Assembly (NCBI GenBank): GCA_964531095.1
Contig: CAZHED010000028.1
Span: forward strand, 1 to 64,000
DNA length: 64,000 nt
Direction: 5' to 3'
From: Palsa-1150 sp964531095
GTDB taxonomy: Bacteria > Myxococcota_A > Polyangia > Polyangiales > Polyangiaceae
Made by a program: the position numbers and the translations under genes. Under the pieces are notes generated by a model that saw nothing but the letters and a program-made list of their open reading frames with translations, was not told the DNA's origin and searched no databases. Shown here piece after piece: positions 9,427-19,119 of the stretch. Position 1 is the stretch's first letter. Each line of letters starts with the position of its first letter.

Positions 9427-9750
9427 ATGAAGCGTCCCATGCCGCCGGCGAAACGCATCGAGCTCTTGCTGCAAACGGCGCTCACCGAACGGCACTTGAG
9501 AAGAGCATTGCTCGCCGAGGTGGTCGACGAGCTCGTCGGCAGCGGCCAATATCCCGAAGCGGCGCAGGCTGGTCACGCTCTCCTGACGCAGCTCGCCACC
9601 GGCATCGACGGGCGCGAATACGTGCGCCGGGTCCAGCACATGATCGCGCTCATCGGCCAATCTCCGTCCGAACGCGATGGAATGACGGCGATCCCAATCG
9701 GTGACGCTCGGCCGCGAGCCAACGCCTCGCGAGCGACGGGCGAAGGCTGA
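9427..9750 (+). CDS. Small hypothetical protein
   Basis: An open frame of 107 codons beginning at ATG 9427 (MKRPMPPAKRIELLLQ). The middle (residues ~10-80) reads as amphipathic helices (RHLRRALLAEVVDELVGSGQY), possibly one helical-repeat pair; the tail is polar and disordered. I do not recognise a family. It sits alone between the desaturase and the TamA-like gene on the same strand. No strong ribosome site is visible. Confidence 0.5.
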   Translation: MKRPMPPAKRIELLLQTALTERHLRRALLAEVVDELVGSGQYPEAAQAGHALLTQLATGIDGREYVRRVQHMIALIGQSPSERDGMTAIPIGDARPRANASRATGEG

Positions 9751-9835
9751 CTGACGGCCTCAGAGCATACGTGAACCCCTTGGATCGCACCCGGGGCCGC
9801 TGGTCCGGCATTCCGGTTGCTCGAGGCGACCCCCG

Positions 9836-11953
9836 ATGGGCTCCAGCGCAGCCGTGCGCGTCGGCGGGAGGTGGGGCCCCTGGCTCGTCTACGGGTCGAC
9901 GCTCGCGTGCTCCTCCGTTCCACATGGGCGCGCCGCGCTCGATGCGGTGGACTTTCGAGGAGTTTACGAGGTGAGCCCGTCCGATCTGTCGAAGAAGATC
10001 GCGACTGCGGAAAGCCCGAAGTTCCTCGGTCTGTTCGAAGGGGTCATCTACGAGTACGAGCTCTTCGACCCATTCGTTTTGCAGAAGGATCTCGAGCGGG
10101 TCGAGCGCTACTACCGCGCGCGCGGCTTCTACCAAGCACGCGCCCGCGCCGGACGGGTCGTCCACACGCAGATCGACCACGTCCGGGTGTACGTCGTCGT
10201 CGAGGAGGGCGCGCCCGTCTTGGTCGGGTCTGTGCGTGTCGAAGGGGTCGACGAGCTACCCGCGCGCGTGAGGCACGACGTCGAGGGCTCCGCGCGAGTC
10301 GCGGGCCTGAGCGCGGGGACACCCTTCGACGAAGACGAGTTTGCAGGAGCGCAGTGGCACGTGGAGCGCGCGCTGCAGGACCACGCCTACGCCTTCGCGA
10401 GGGTCGAACGCAGCGCGAGCGTCGATCTGCGGAGCCATCGGGCAGACATGGTCTTTCGCGTCACGCCGGACCAGCCTTCCACGTTCGGAAAGATTACGGT
10501 CGAAGGGCTGGAGTCGCTGCCGCTGGAGCCCATTCTTCGCGCGCTCGACATCGAGGAAGGCCAGCGTTACTCGGCGGCGGCCCTCGAACACGCGCAGCAG
10601 GCGGTGCTCGATCTGGGCGTGTTCAGCTCGGTCGCCGTCACCCCGGAGGGCGGCGACCCGCCGCCTCCCGATCGATCGGTCCCGCTGACGGTCCGGGTGA
10701 CACCGAGCAAGCTGCACACGCTGCGCTTGGGCGGCGGGCTGGAGCTCGACGTCATCAAGACCGACGTGCATGTTCTGGCCGACTGGACGAACAACAACCT
10801 GTTCGGCGGTCTGCGCCGTCTCGACGTCGAGCTCCGCCCTGGCGTCGCGCTCTACCCGACGCGAGTTCCCAATTTCGAAAAGCCCACCCACTTCCTGCCC
10901 GAAGAGCGGTTCCGGGCGCAGCTCACCCAGCCAGGCGTCATCGAGGCGCGAACGAACGGCTATCTCCGCGGCGAGCTCAACGTCTATCCGCTGCTTCTCA
11001 CGTCGACGCCACCCTCCGGCGCGCCGGTTGACGGCTATCGCGAGGCGCGCGGCGCGCTGGGCGTGAACCGCATCTTTTGGAAGCTCTACGCGGACTTCGG
11101 TTACGACCTGCAGTTCAACTCGCCTTTCGCGTACGTGGGCACGCTCGATCCTGATCTACGCACGGTGCTCGTTTCGTATGTCGACCTGCGCACGACGGTC
11201 GATCTTCGCGATGACCCCATCGCGCCCCACAAAGGACTGTACCTCTCGAACGACCTTCAGTTCGCGGGCGGTCCGCTCGGCGGTCAGGCGGAGGACCTTC
11301 GCATCCTGCCCGAGGCGCGCGGCTACATTCCCATCGGCCGCGCCACCTTCGCCCTGCGCGCGATGACCGGCCTCCTGCTGCCAGCCAACTACGGCGATTC
11401 CCTCGGGCTGGCACCGCCGGGGCAGGTGCCGCCCGGCGTCGACGAAGCCACGTACGTGCGCGACTTGCAGCTGGTGTACTTCCGGGGGTTCTTCTCGGGC
11501 GGTCCGGGGAGCAACCGCGGCTACCCCCTTTACGGCGTCGGACCGCATGGCCCGGTGCCGTTCCTCCTGCCGAACATCAACCGACAGATCGCCAGCGAAT
11601 GTGTGCCGGGGCTGGGTCTCGCGACCCTGTCGGGCAACAGCTGCTTGCAGCCCCTCGGCGGCCTGACGATGTGGGCGATGTCCGCAGAGATTCGATTCCC
11701 CCTCTCGCCCGAGCTCACGCAAGCCACGTTCTGCGACGCGAGCGACGTCGAGGTGGGGCGCGCGCAGTACGAGCTCAATACCCATCTGTCGTGCGGGCTC
11801 GGCCTTCGCTACAAGACGCCGGTCGGCCCCGTCCGCCTCGACGTCGCGTATCGAATCCCCGGCTTGAATCCGGTGCCGGGCGATCCCGACTACCCGGGTG
11901 ACGTGGCTGGCCTGCCGATCGGCGTGGCCTTTGGCATCGGCGAGGCGTTCTGA
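9836..11953 (+). CDS. tamA: Omp85-family outer membrane protein, TamA/BamA-like
   Basis: A 705-residue outer-membrane barrel protein with an N-terminal signal region, about three POTRA-type modules (for example VRVYVVVEEGAPVLVGSVRV and FGKITVEGLESLPLEPILR) and a C-terminal 16-strand-type barrel from about residue 300 (RLGGGLELDV..., ..GLRYKTPVGPVRLDVAYRI). The VRLDVAY near the end is the usual last-strand signature. The stop overlaps the start of the TamB-like gene (TGATG), and this pairing is what points to TamA rather than BamA. The pair would insert outer-membrane proteins or move phospholipid between membranes. Confidence 0.88.
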   Translation: MGSSAAVRVGGRWGPWLVYGSTLACSSVPHGRAALDAVDFRGVYEVSPSDLSKKIATAESPKFLGLFEGVIYEYELFDPFVLQKDLERVERYYRARGFYQARARAGRVVHTQIDHVRVYVVVEEGAPVLVGSVRVEGVDELPARVRHDVEGSARVAGLSAGTPFDEDEFAGAQWHVERALQDHAYAFARVERSASVDLRSHRADMVFRVTPDQPSTFGKITVEGLESLPLEPILRALDIEEGQRYSAAALEHAQQAVLDLGVFSSVAVTPEGGDPPPPDRSVPLTVRVTPSKLHTLRLGGGLELDVIKTDVHVLADWTNNNLFGGLRRLDVELRPGVALYPTRVPNFEKPTHFLPEERFRAQLTQPGVIEARTNGYLRGELNVYPLLLTSTPPSGAPVDGYREARGALGVNRIFWKLYADFGYDLQFNSPFAYVGTLDPDLRTVLVSYVDLRTTVDLRDDPIAPHKGLYLSNDLQFAGGPLGGQAEDLRILPEARGYIPIGRATFALRAMTGLLLPANYGDSLGLAPPGQVPPGVDEATYVRDLQLVYFRGFFSGGPGSNRGYPLYGVGPHGPVPFLLPNINRQIASECVPGLGLATLSGNSCLQPLGGLTMWAMSAEIRFPLSPELTQATFCDASDVEVGRAQYELNTHLSCGLGLRYKTPVGPVRLDVAYRIPGLNPVPGDPDYPGDVAGLPIGVAFGIGEAF

Positions 11954-14900
11954 TGGCAGGAACTCGTCGAAGCAGGACGATGCACGCGCTGGCGGTGATG
12001 GGCCGCTCGGTGGGGGCGGCGGCGCTGCTGGTGATCGCCGCGATGGGCGGCGTCGGGTTGCACTCGCGCATGACCGCCTTTCGCCGGCTGGTCACGGACC
12101 AGGCGAACCGCGCGTTCGCGGACGCCTTCCGGGGTACGCTACGGGTCACGAGCGTGGAGCGCTTCGGGCTCGGAGGCGTCGGCGGCGTCGGACTGACGCT
12201 GCGCGATCCGCAAGGCCGCGTCGTGGCGGCAGCGGTGGGAGTCACCATCCGCGTCGCGCTCCCGTCCCTCGCCCGCCTCGTCTGGGGTGTCCTCCGGGGC
12301 ACGGGCGAAGTGCCCGTCGTGCTCTCTCTCGCGCGCGCGCAACAGGTCGACGTGACTCTCGTGCGTGGACCCGACGGAGAGCCGACCGTCGTGCACGCGT
12401 TCGATGTGCGCCACTCCGCACCGCCCGGCCAGTCGTCGCGCGGCGTGCGAGTCGACGTGGAGTCGCTGCGGATCGCGGAGCTGCACATCCGAGGTCCGGT
12501 CGCGTCATGGGACGATCTCGATGTTACGGCCAGGTCCATCGCGGCGTCGTTTGCGGGCGGCGCGGCGGGGACGTCGGTCGCCGTGCGCGGACTCGACCTG
12601 AAGGTGCGCGGCGTTCTTCCCGACGTGGTTGCCGCACACGTCACGGCGCAAGCCGATCTGCCGGCGGCGGGGACGAGACGTGCGAGAGGTTCGATCGAGG
12701 GCAGCGTGGGGGCCGTCGCCGTGTCGCTGCGCGCTTCCATGGCGGGCGACAAGGTCGAGGCGACCGCTCGCGCGATCGCGGGAGGCGGAACGGTCGATGC
12801 ACGGGCACTTGCCGATCTGGGCGCGATCAAGACGGCGGAGATGACTGTGGCCGTCACCGGCGTCAATCCGCAGAGCTTGGTCCCCGGAGCGCCGGCGGCC
12901 GACCTCCACGCCGTGGCCCACGCGCGCGCCCGCGTCGAGCCGGACGGCGAGGTCACCGGCGAAGCCACACTCCACACGGATCCGACCCGAGTCGCATCGC
13001 AGCCCGTCCCATCGCTCGACGCCCAGGCCCACTTCACGGGCTCGCGGGCCGCGGGCACCGCGCACCTCGCCGAGCCGGGCGCGCCGGTGGACCTTCACTT
13101 TGACGCGCGTCTTGCAGGCTCCGAGAAGGCGATCGAGCTCGACGCGCGCGCAACCGCGCCTGACCTCGCCGCGGTGACTCGCCTTCGCCCGCGCAAGGCC
13201 GCGGGCTCCGCGGACGTCCACCTCGTAGGCCGCATCGACCTCGGCCGGCGCACAGTCGACGCGGACTTCGAAGCCACAGCCTCCGGCTTGCGTGTCGACG
13301 CGAACGCTGCGGGCTCTGCCTTCGCCCGCGGACGCTTGCAGGGCCCTCTGGAGTCGCCCACGGGCTACGTGACGCTCTCCGCACGGTCGGTCGAGATCGC
13401 GGGCCAGACGATCGACACCGTCACTCTCGAGGCCAGCGGCCCCTTGGGGGCGCCCGAAGTGAACGCGACGCTACGAGGTCCGGCGATCCCGGACGTCGAC
13501 GCGCACGCAAGGCTCCGGTTCGGCGGCGGCGTCGCGGCGGATGACGCCGTCCTTCGGCTGGCCCGCAATCGAGCGGCCGTCACGGCCCGCGCTGGGCGCC
13601 TTCACGTCGGCGGCGGCGAAGTCGACGTGCTCGGCCTCGAGATCGACGGACTTGGTTCGATCGTCCGTGGTGAGCTCCACGCGAGCCCGCGGGCGCTCGC
13701 GGTTCGCGTGCGGGCACCTGGCGAAGACGTACCGACCTTGATGCGTCTTCTCGGCAGGCGACCCGAAGGGGAGGGTCGGCTCGCGCTGGACGTCGACGTT
13801 CGCGCCGACGCCGGCGGCGCGACCGGACACGCCGGGGGGACGTTGACCGCCACGGGGATGTTCGGGGCGCAGCGCAGCCGCGCCCACGTCGACTTGCGAC
13901 TCGACGGGCGGCGGGTCGACGGCGAAGCCGGGCTCGCGTTCGATGACGTGCAAGCCGAAGCTGCGCTGGGGAACGTGGTCCTCGGCGGGCGGCCCAACGA
14001 GGCAAACGCGTGGAAGCGGGCGACGGGGACCGTCGATATCACGTCCAGCGTTGCGCTGGCCACGTTGCGCGAGCTGATCCCCGATCGCGCCGTGCGCGCC
14101 GCGCGGATGAGTGGTCTCCTGTCACTGAAGATGCACGTGGCGCGCGAGCGGCCGGACGCCGTTCCCGACGCCTCGGTCGACGTCGAGACGCAGAACCTCG
14201 CGCTCACTATCGCGCACGGTAGAGAGCAGGAGCCGGGCGACCTGCGTCGTACCGAGGAAGGCGACCCACGAAACCTGCCTTTCCGCACGAGCGGAGTGGA
14301 CATGCGTGCCGCAGCGTCGCTCGACGGAGCCTCGAATCGTCTCACGTTTCACGGGGAGCTCTTCGATGCGCGAGGGGCGATCTTGAGGTTGCAAGGACTA
14401 GCGATACCGCCGCTGGCTGAGTTGCTGGGCCGGAGAGGCCAGGCGATGGCGCGGCTCGAGCACACCGCGCTCCAGGTCCACGCGGAGCTCCCGCAGCGCG
14501 ACCTCGCGGGTTTGCCGCCGGTCCTGCGTCCGGCGGCGGTTCGCGGACGCCTGCAGGGAACCATCGACGTGAGCGGGGAGGTCGTCGACCCACGCGTGAA
14601 GCTGCTTGCCCGCGCAACAGGCGTCACCTTGATGCAATCGAGCTCGGCTCTGCCCTTGGACGGCTCCGTCGATGCGACCTACGACGGACGCGCGGCGATC
14701 GCGCGCGTCATCGCGCGGCGGCCGGAGGGGGTCGTGCTCGACGTGCGGACCGACATCGACGCGCCCATCGCGCAGTTTCTTTCTTCGTCCCCTGGCGGCG
14801 CGACCTGGGACGCCGCGACCACCGTTGCTCTTCACGGTTTTCCGATCGATACGATCCCGCCGATCGCATCGCGTGGCCTCGGCGGCAACGTGAGCGGCGT

Positions 14901-16509
14901 CGTGACGGTCGAGGGGCTGCACCGCGACGCCCACGTCGACGCGGACATCGAGCTGGACAAGCCGCGACTCGGTGCCGTGTGCCTCCAAGGTGGCTTCGTA
15001 CGAATGAGGATCGATCGCGATCGCTTGGTCGCAGCGATTCGCGTAGAGCGTCCGGGCGCGTTCGCGGCTGCCACGGTCAGTGCCTCGACGCACTGGGGCG
15101 CGGGCATCACGCCGACGCTCGACGCCTCACGACCAATCGACGCAACACTGCAAGCGCGAGACTTCGGTGCAGCGGCACTCATGCCGTTCGTGCGGGGAGC
15201 GGTCGACCAGCTCGACGGCCGCCTCGATGCGAACGTCCGTGTGCACGTCGACCCGGACCCAAAGAGCGGTCAGTTCGACGGCGAGCTCGTGTTCTCGAAG
15301 GGCGTCGTCGAGATCGCCGCCCTCGGCGAACAGCTTCACGATGTGGGCGCCCGCATGACCATCCGGCCATGGGGCACTCTGCGCATCGACGAGATCTCTG
15401 CGAGCGGCCCCACAGGACACTTGACGGCGTCGGCGCAGGCGCTGCTCGACGGAGCCAAGCTCCGCAGCGTGACGGCGGACATCGACATTCCGCGTGACAA
15501 ACGAATGCCGCTCACAGTCGAGGGCGTGTCGATCGGGGAGGCCTCGGGCCGCCTGCACGCCGATGCCTCGATGGCCCCGGACGGCAAGACGCTCGACTTC
15601 CGGATCGACGTGCCTCAGGCCCAGGTGGATCTGCCGAGCACCGCGGGCCGCTCGGTGCAGTCGTTGGACCCCGCGCCGTACATTCGGGTCGGGGCGCGTC
15701 AGCCGTCGACGGGGCGCTTCGCGATCGTGCCGCAGCACCCGCCGGAGACGCCGCGCTCCCCGGATGCGCTCGCCTTCCACGCCGTGGTGAAGCTCGGCCG
15801 CGAAGTGCGCATCAAACGCGACCAGAATCTGGACGTCGAGCTGACGGGGCAGCCGGTGCTCGACATCACCGACCAGACGCACGTGACGGGCACGCTCCGC
15901 CTGACGCGCGGCATGGTCGACGTGTTCGGCAAGCGGTTCACGCTGGAGCCTTCGAGCACCGTGGCGTTCACCGGGGACCCGGGCAGCCCTCAGCTCGCCG
16001 TCACGGCAAGCTACGACGCCCCCGACCACACCCGCATCTTCGCGGACGTCGTCGGAACGCCGCAGAAGCTCAAGCCGAACCTGCGATCCGAACCGCCGCT
16101 CAAGCAGGACGAGATCCTCGGGCTGCTCCTCTTCGGTAGCCAGGAAGGCCTCGGCGGAACGCCCGCGCCGGGCGATCAGCCCGACCCGACGCAGCGCGCG
16201 GCTGGGCTGGCGGGTGGCGTGGTCACGCAAGGCATAAACCAGGCCCTCGCCGGCATCACCCAGGTCGAGATCTCGACACGGGTCGACACGTCGCAGGCGA
16301 CCAACCCGCGCCCGGAAGTGGCCGTGCGCCTCTCGAGCGACGTGCTCGCGCATGTCACCGTGCAAACGGGCATGCCCGCGCCGGGCGAGCCCCCGGATCG
16401 GTACCTCCTCACGGTCGATTGGCGGTTCAAGCCCCGCTGGTCGCTGCAATCGACGGTCGGCGATCAGGGGAGCACGCTGTTCGATCTGCTTTGGCACCAC
16501 CGCTACTGA
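11953..16509 (+). CDS. tamB: TamB-like translocation/assembly protein (DUF490, AsmA-like)
   Basis: A 1518-residue envelope-spanning protein. Residues ~10-35 form one N-terminal membrane anchor; the rest is repetitive beta-rich sequence of the long-groove type seen in AsmA/TamB bridges, now thought to carry lipid between membranes. The C-terminal ~300 residues are the conserved TamB domain (RGMVDVFGKRFTLEPSSTVAFTG, QDEILGLLLFGS), ending in LTVDWRFKPRWSL. It is translationally coupled to the TamA-like gene (1-nt overlap) and runs 7 nt into the convergent obg gene. Confidence 0.9.
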   Translation: MAGTRRSRTMHALAVMGRSVGAAALLVIAAMGGVGLHSRMTAFRRLVTDQANRAFADAFRGTLRVTSVERFGLGGVGGVGLTLRDPQGRVVAAAVGVTIRVALPSLARLVWGVLRGTGEVPVVLSLARAQQVDVTLVRGPDGEPTVVHAFDVRHSAPPGQSSRGVRVDVESLRIAELHIRGPVASWDDLDVTARSIAASFAGGAAGTSVAVRGLDLKVRGVLPDVVAAHVTAQADLPAAGTRRARGSIEGSVGAVAVSLRASMAGDKVEATARAIAGGGTVDARALADLGAIKTAEMTVAVTGVNPQSLVPGAPAADLHAVAHARARVEPDGEVTGEATLHTDPTRVASQPVPSLDAQAHFTGSRAAGTAHLAEPGAPVDLHFDARLAGSEKAIELDARATAPDLAAVTRLRPRKAAGSADVHLVGRIDLGRRTVDADFEATASGLRVDANAAGSAFARGRLQGPLESPTGYVTLSARSVEIAGQTIDTVTLEASGPLGAPEVNATLRGPAIPDVDAHARLRFGGGVAADDAVLRLARNRAAVTARAGRLHVGGGEVDVLGLEIDGLGSIVRGELHASPRALAVRVRAPGEDVPTLMRLLGRRPEGEGRLALDVDVRADAGGATGHAGGTLTATGMFGAQRSRAHVDLRLDGRRVDGEAGLAFDDVQAEAALGNVVLGGRPNEANAWKRATGTVDITSSVALATLRELIPDRAVRAARMSGLLSLKMHVARERPDAVPDASVDVETQNLALTIAHGREQEPGDLRRTEEGDPRNLPFRTSGVDMRAAASLDGASNRLTFHGELFDARGAILRLQGLAIPPLAELLGRRGQAMARLEHTALQVHAELPQRDLAGLPPVLRPAAVRGRLQGTIDVSGEVVDPRVKLLARATGVTLMQSSSALPLDGSVDATYDGRAAIARVIARRPEGVVLDVRTDIDAPIAQFLSSSPGGATWDAATTVALHGFPIDTIPPIASRGLGGNVSGVVTVEGLHRDAHVDADIELDKPRLGAVCLQGGFVRMRIDRDRLVAAIRVERPGAFAAATVSASTHWGAGITPTLDASRPIDATLQARDFGAAALMPFVRGAVDQLDGRLDANVRVHVDPDPKSGQFDGELVFSKGVVEIAALGEQLHDVGARMTIRPWGTLRIDEISASGPTGHLTASAQALLDGAKLRSVTADIDIPRDKRMPLTVEGVSIGEASGRLHADASMAPDGKTLDFRIDVPQAQVDLPSTAGRSVQSLDPAPYIRVGARQPSTGRFAIVPQHPPETPRSPDALAFHAVVKLGREVRIKRDQNLDVELTGQPVLDITDQTHVTGTLRLTRGMVDVFGKRFTLEPSSTVAFTGDPGSPQLAVTASYDAPDHTRIFADVVGTPQKLKPNLRSEPPLKQDEILGLLLFGSQEGLGGTPAPGDQPDPTQRAAGLAGGVVTQGINQALAGITQVEISTRVDTSQATNPRPEVAVRLSSDVLAHVTVQTGMPAPGEPPDRYLLTVDWRFKPRWSLQSTVGDQGSTLFDLLWHHRY

Positions 16510-17534
16510 GACGACTCCTGCGGCGCGCGCTTCTTCTCGTCTTCGAGCAGCTTCCAGAGCGCCACCACCACGTCGCGCATCCCTTCGCCCGTGGCTGCGG
16601 ACACGAGCTTGAGGTCGATCCCGCGCTCGGCAAACTTCCCCTTCGCCGTCGCCCACGCATCGCGCACTTCGGGCAGGTCTGCCTTGCTCATCGCCACGAC
16701 TTGGGGGCGTGCCGCGAGACGTGGATCGAATTTCGACAATTCGGCGTTGATGGCGTCGAAGTCGGCGAGCGGCTCGCGACCCTCGCCGGGGTCGACCGAG
16801 ATCAAGTGCAGCAGCCCGCGTGTTCGTTCTACGTGTTTGAGAAAGCGAATGCCCAGCCCCGCTCCTTGTGCGGCGCCCGGAATGAGCCCCGGAATGTCCG
16901 CGAGCACGAAATGCGAGTCTTCGCCGACGGCGACCACTCCCAGATGGGGGATGAGCGTCGTGAACGGGTAGTCGGCTACCTTGGGGTGAGCGCGCGACAC
17001 GGCGCTTATGAATGTGCTCTTTCCTACGTTCGGAAAGCCGAGCAGCCCGGCGTCGGCCATGACTTTCAGCTCGAGCCGCAACGTCCTTGCTTCACCGGGC
17101 TCGCCCGGCTCGGCGCGACGGGGGGCTCGGTCGAACGGCGTGGCGAAGTGGATATTTCCACGACCGCCTCGGCCTCCGCGAGCGATGACGACTTGCTTGC
17201 CGCCCGCGTCGACGTCGAACGCCCGCTGGCCGGTCGAGACATCGAACCCCTGCGTGCCGACCGGCACACGCACCACGAGGTCTTCCCCCCCCCGGCCGTA
17301 TTGGTCTTTGCCGCGGCCGTGCTCGCCCCGCTTGGCCTGAAGCACGCGCGAAAGCGCGACGTCGAGCAACGTGGTCTTGCCCTCGTCGCCGACGAAAATG
17401 ACGTCGCCCCCCCTCCCGCCGTCGCCGCCGGAGGGCCCACCGTGCGGCTCGTATCGCTCGCGCCGGAACGCGATGCAGCCGTTGCCGCCGTCCCCCCCGG
17501 AGACCTTCACCTCACACGAATCGACGAATTTCAC
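16503..17534 (-). CDS. obgE: Obg/CgtA GTPase
   Basis: A 343-residue ribosome-associated GTPase acting in 50S assembly and stress control. The N-terminal Gly-rich OBG domain is unmistakable (VSGGDGGNGCIAFRRERY, RGGRGGRGN). The G domain follows with G1 GFPNVGKST, G3 DIPGLIPGA and G4 at MSKAD. Its last codons overlap the tamB 3' end on the other strand. The usual rplU-rpmA partners are not upstream here. Confidence 0.97.
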   Translation of the reverse strand: MKFVDSCEVKVSGGDGGNGCIAFRRERYEPHGGPSGGDGGRGGDVIFVGDEGKTTLLDVALSRVLQAKRGEHGRGKDQYGRGGEDLVVRVPVGTQGFDVSTGQRAFDVDAGGKQVVIARGGRGGRGNIHFATPFDRAPRRAEPGEPGEARTLRLELKVMADAGLLGFPNVGKSTFISAVSRAHPKVADYPFTTLIPHLGVVAVGEDSHFVLADIPGLIPGAAQGAGLGIRFLKHVERTRGLLHLISVDPGEGREPLADFDAINAELSKFDPRLAARPQVVAMSKADLPEVRDAWATAKGKFAERGIDLKLVSAATGEGMRDVVVALWKLLEDEKKRAPQESSQ

Positions 17535-17581
17535 GGAGCGCGCCTTCTAGCACTTCCGAGCAACCGCCGCGGCGCGCAGTC

Positions 17582-17621
17582 GGAGATCAGGGGGAGTCGT
17601 GAGGCCCCTCTCCTGATCTCC
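17582..17621 (-). terminator. Stem-loop between the Spy-like gene and obg
   Basis: A perfect 10-bp stem (GGAGATCAGG at 17582-17591 with CCTGATCTCC at 17612-17621), with further G/C pairing possible inside the loop. It lies just after the stop of the Spy/CpxP-like gene and before obg, so it may end that transcript. There is no T-run, so intrinsic termination is uncertain. Confidence 0.4.
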
Positions 17622-17645
17622 TCGCGCCTTTGCGTCGTCTCGGCG

Positions 17646-18116
17646 CTACATCGACAGAGCGCCGGTGCGGAGCAGATAAGCGAGCTTCGCCCTCTGCTCG
17701 GGGCGCATTAGCGCGTGAATCCGCATGAGCGCGCGCGAAACCGCCGCTTGAACCCGTTCAGTGCTCTTCACCCGCTCGCCCGCCGCCGCCTGCGCCTTGG
17801 CCTCATCGAACGAGTCGCTCGCGACTGCGTCGGCCAACGCGGACGTCGTCCGCCGGTGGTCGACTTCCGCCTGAGCGCGCTCGGTCTTCAAATCGTGCAG
17901 GATCGCTGCCAGCTCGGTGACCTGCGTGTCGTTCAGGTCCAGCTTGTAGGCGAGGAACCGCAGGGGCCGGCGCACCCCGAAGCTGCCGCCGCCGAACGGA
18001 TCCCCCTCACCTGCGCCGGCGCCGCCGCCACCCCCGAAGGGCCCGCCTTGCCAGCCGCCTTGTTCGCCGCATGCCGCGCGACGGTGCCCATGCCAAAAGA
18101 ACATTCCCGGATGCAT
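17646..18116 (-). CDS. Spy/CpxP-like periplasmic heavy-metal/stress protein
   Basis: A 156-residue protein. The first ~60 residues are His/Gly-rich (MHPGMFFWHGHRRAACGEQG, then GGGGG stretches) and could bind metal. The rest is a helical LTxxQ-type domain (LDLNDTQVTELAAILHDL ... MRPEQRAKLAYLL), as in periplasmic Spy/CpxP chaperones and metal sensors. The start is fixed by AGGAGG eight bases before ATG 18116. A classical signal peptide is not evident, so the location is uncertain. Confidence 0.8.
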   Translation of the reverse strand: MHPGMFFWHGHRRAACGEQGGWQGGPFGGGGGAGAGEGDPFGGGSFGVRRPLRFLAYKLDLNDTQVTELAAILHDLKTERAQAEVDHRRTTSALADAVASDSFDEAKAQAAAGERVKSTERVQAAVSRALMRIHALMRPEQRAKLAYLLRTGALSM

Positions 18117-18265
18117 CGTCGTGACCTCCTCGCCCAGGCGATTCGCTCTCGGCGGGTGTTGCCGAGCGAGGCAAGATGCCGCGCGCGGGCGCGGGCATGA
18201 CGCCACGCGCACGAGACAGTGTGTGTCGCCTGTGGCGCATGTCAACGCGTGGCCGATCCGCGGCG

Positions 18266-18694
18266 TCAGCCGTCCGCCGCACGTCGACCGATCGGAAGCC
18301 TTGCAAGCAGGCGCCGGGTCGAAACCGACACCGCGGTGCTCAGGATGGTGATGACGAGGGAACGAGCGATCTGGCCGAAGAACGAGCGCCGCTCGCCACG
18401 CATGGCTCGTTCGGGGTAACGCCACATGTCCCTCGCCAGGCGCCAGCGGTTGCGCCGCCGGCGGTGGGTCGCCGTGGCGATGCGGCTCACGACCAGCGCC
18501 ACCGAGCCCGCCGTGGCGACCAGAAGCAGCCCGCCGCCGATAGCGAAGGTGCGCAGGTGACTCTTGAGCTGCGACCGAACATCCAGCGCTTCGTGACGGC
18601 GCTGATTGAGCTCAGCCACGGTGCGAAGCAGCTGCGACCGCACTTGGTACGCTTGTTGGGTGAGATCCTCGCGCGACCTGGAGCTCCCGTTCAT
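18266..18694 (-). CDS. Small membrane protein, hypothetical
   Basis: A 142-residue protein starting at ATG 18694, whose start overlaps the stop of the upstream holin-like gene by 4 nt (ATGA). An N-terminal helical stretch (SREDLTQQAYQVRSQLLRTV) is followed by one clear membrane span (TFAIGGGLLLVATAGSVALV), a very basic segment, and a second hydrophobic stretch (SLVITILSTAVSVS). It resembles DUF3618-type partners of holin-like proteins. Together with its neighbour it probably forms a cell-envelope pair of unknown function. Confidence 0.7.
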   Translation of the reverse strand: MNGSSRSREDLTQQAYQVRSQLLRTVAELNQRRHEALDVRSQLKSHLRTFAIGGGLLLVATAGSVALVVSRIATATHRRRRNRWRLARDMWRYPERAMRGERRSFFGQIARSLVITILSTAVSVSTRRLLARLPIGRRAADG

Positions 18695-19065
18695 GCGCTC
18701 TTCTCCTTGAGCCGCGCGAAGTCGGCCTCGATGCGCGCCTTGGTCTGCGCCATCGGCTTGGTAGGCAGCGCCTTGTACGCCGCGAAGCCGAGCGCGCCCG
18801 CGATGCAGAGGAGGGTCGCTCCGATGACGAGCGCCGCAAACCACGGTACGGAGAAAGCCAGAGCGATCGCCGCCATGAACATCGTGATGGACGCGACCGC
18901 CGCCACGGCGGCACCGCCGCACACGATGGCGCTGGCGCGAGCCTGCCGCAGCTCGGTCGTCACCTCTTCACGCGCGAGGGCAATCTCCAGACGCACGAGC
19001 TCGCGCCCTTCGTCGAGTGCATCTCGAATGAGCTGCACCGTCGACTCGTTCGGTTCCGGCTGCAT
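18691..19065 (-). CDS. Phage holin/YqjE-like membrane protein
   Basis: A 124-residue protein. An N-terminal amphipathic helix (TVQLIRDALDEGRELVRLEI) is followed by two membrane hairpins (FMAAIALAFSVPWFAALVIG and nearby), as in the Actinobacteriophage-holin/YqjE superfamily, which is chromosomal and not phage-borne despite its name. An in-frame GTG at 19119, directly after the upstream gene's stop (TGAGTG), would add 18 residues and be translationally coupled; I prefer ATG 19065 because the protein then starts as the family usually does. It overlaps the downstream gene by 4 nt. Confidence 0.75.
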   Translation of the reverse strand: MQPEPNESTVQLIRDALDEGRELVRLEIALAREEVTTELRQARASAIVCGGAAVAAVASITMFMAAIALAFSVPWFAALVIGATLLCIAGALGFAAYKALPTKPMAQTKARIEADFARLKEKSA

Positions 19066-19119
19066 TCCGAGGGCGGAGGAATGCAAAGTTCGTGGGCGAG
19101 CGCCTCGGGCGACATTCAC

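Noticed and set aside
15127..16656. A 509-codon open frame antisense to tamB
   Set aside because: Its product is Arg/His/Ala-rich with no domain, and tamB on the other strand has clear family motifs. Long antisense frames are normal in DNA of this GC content.
18691..19065. Prophage origin of the holin-like gene
   Set aside because: The family is widely chromosomal, and no other phage gene is nearby.
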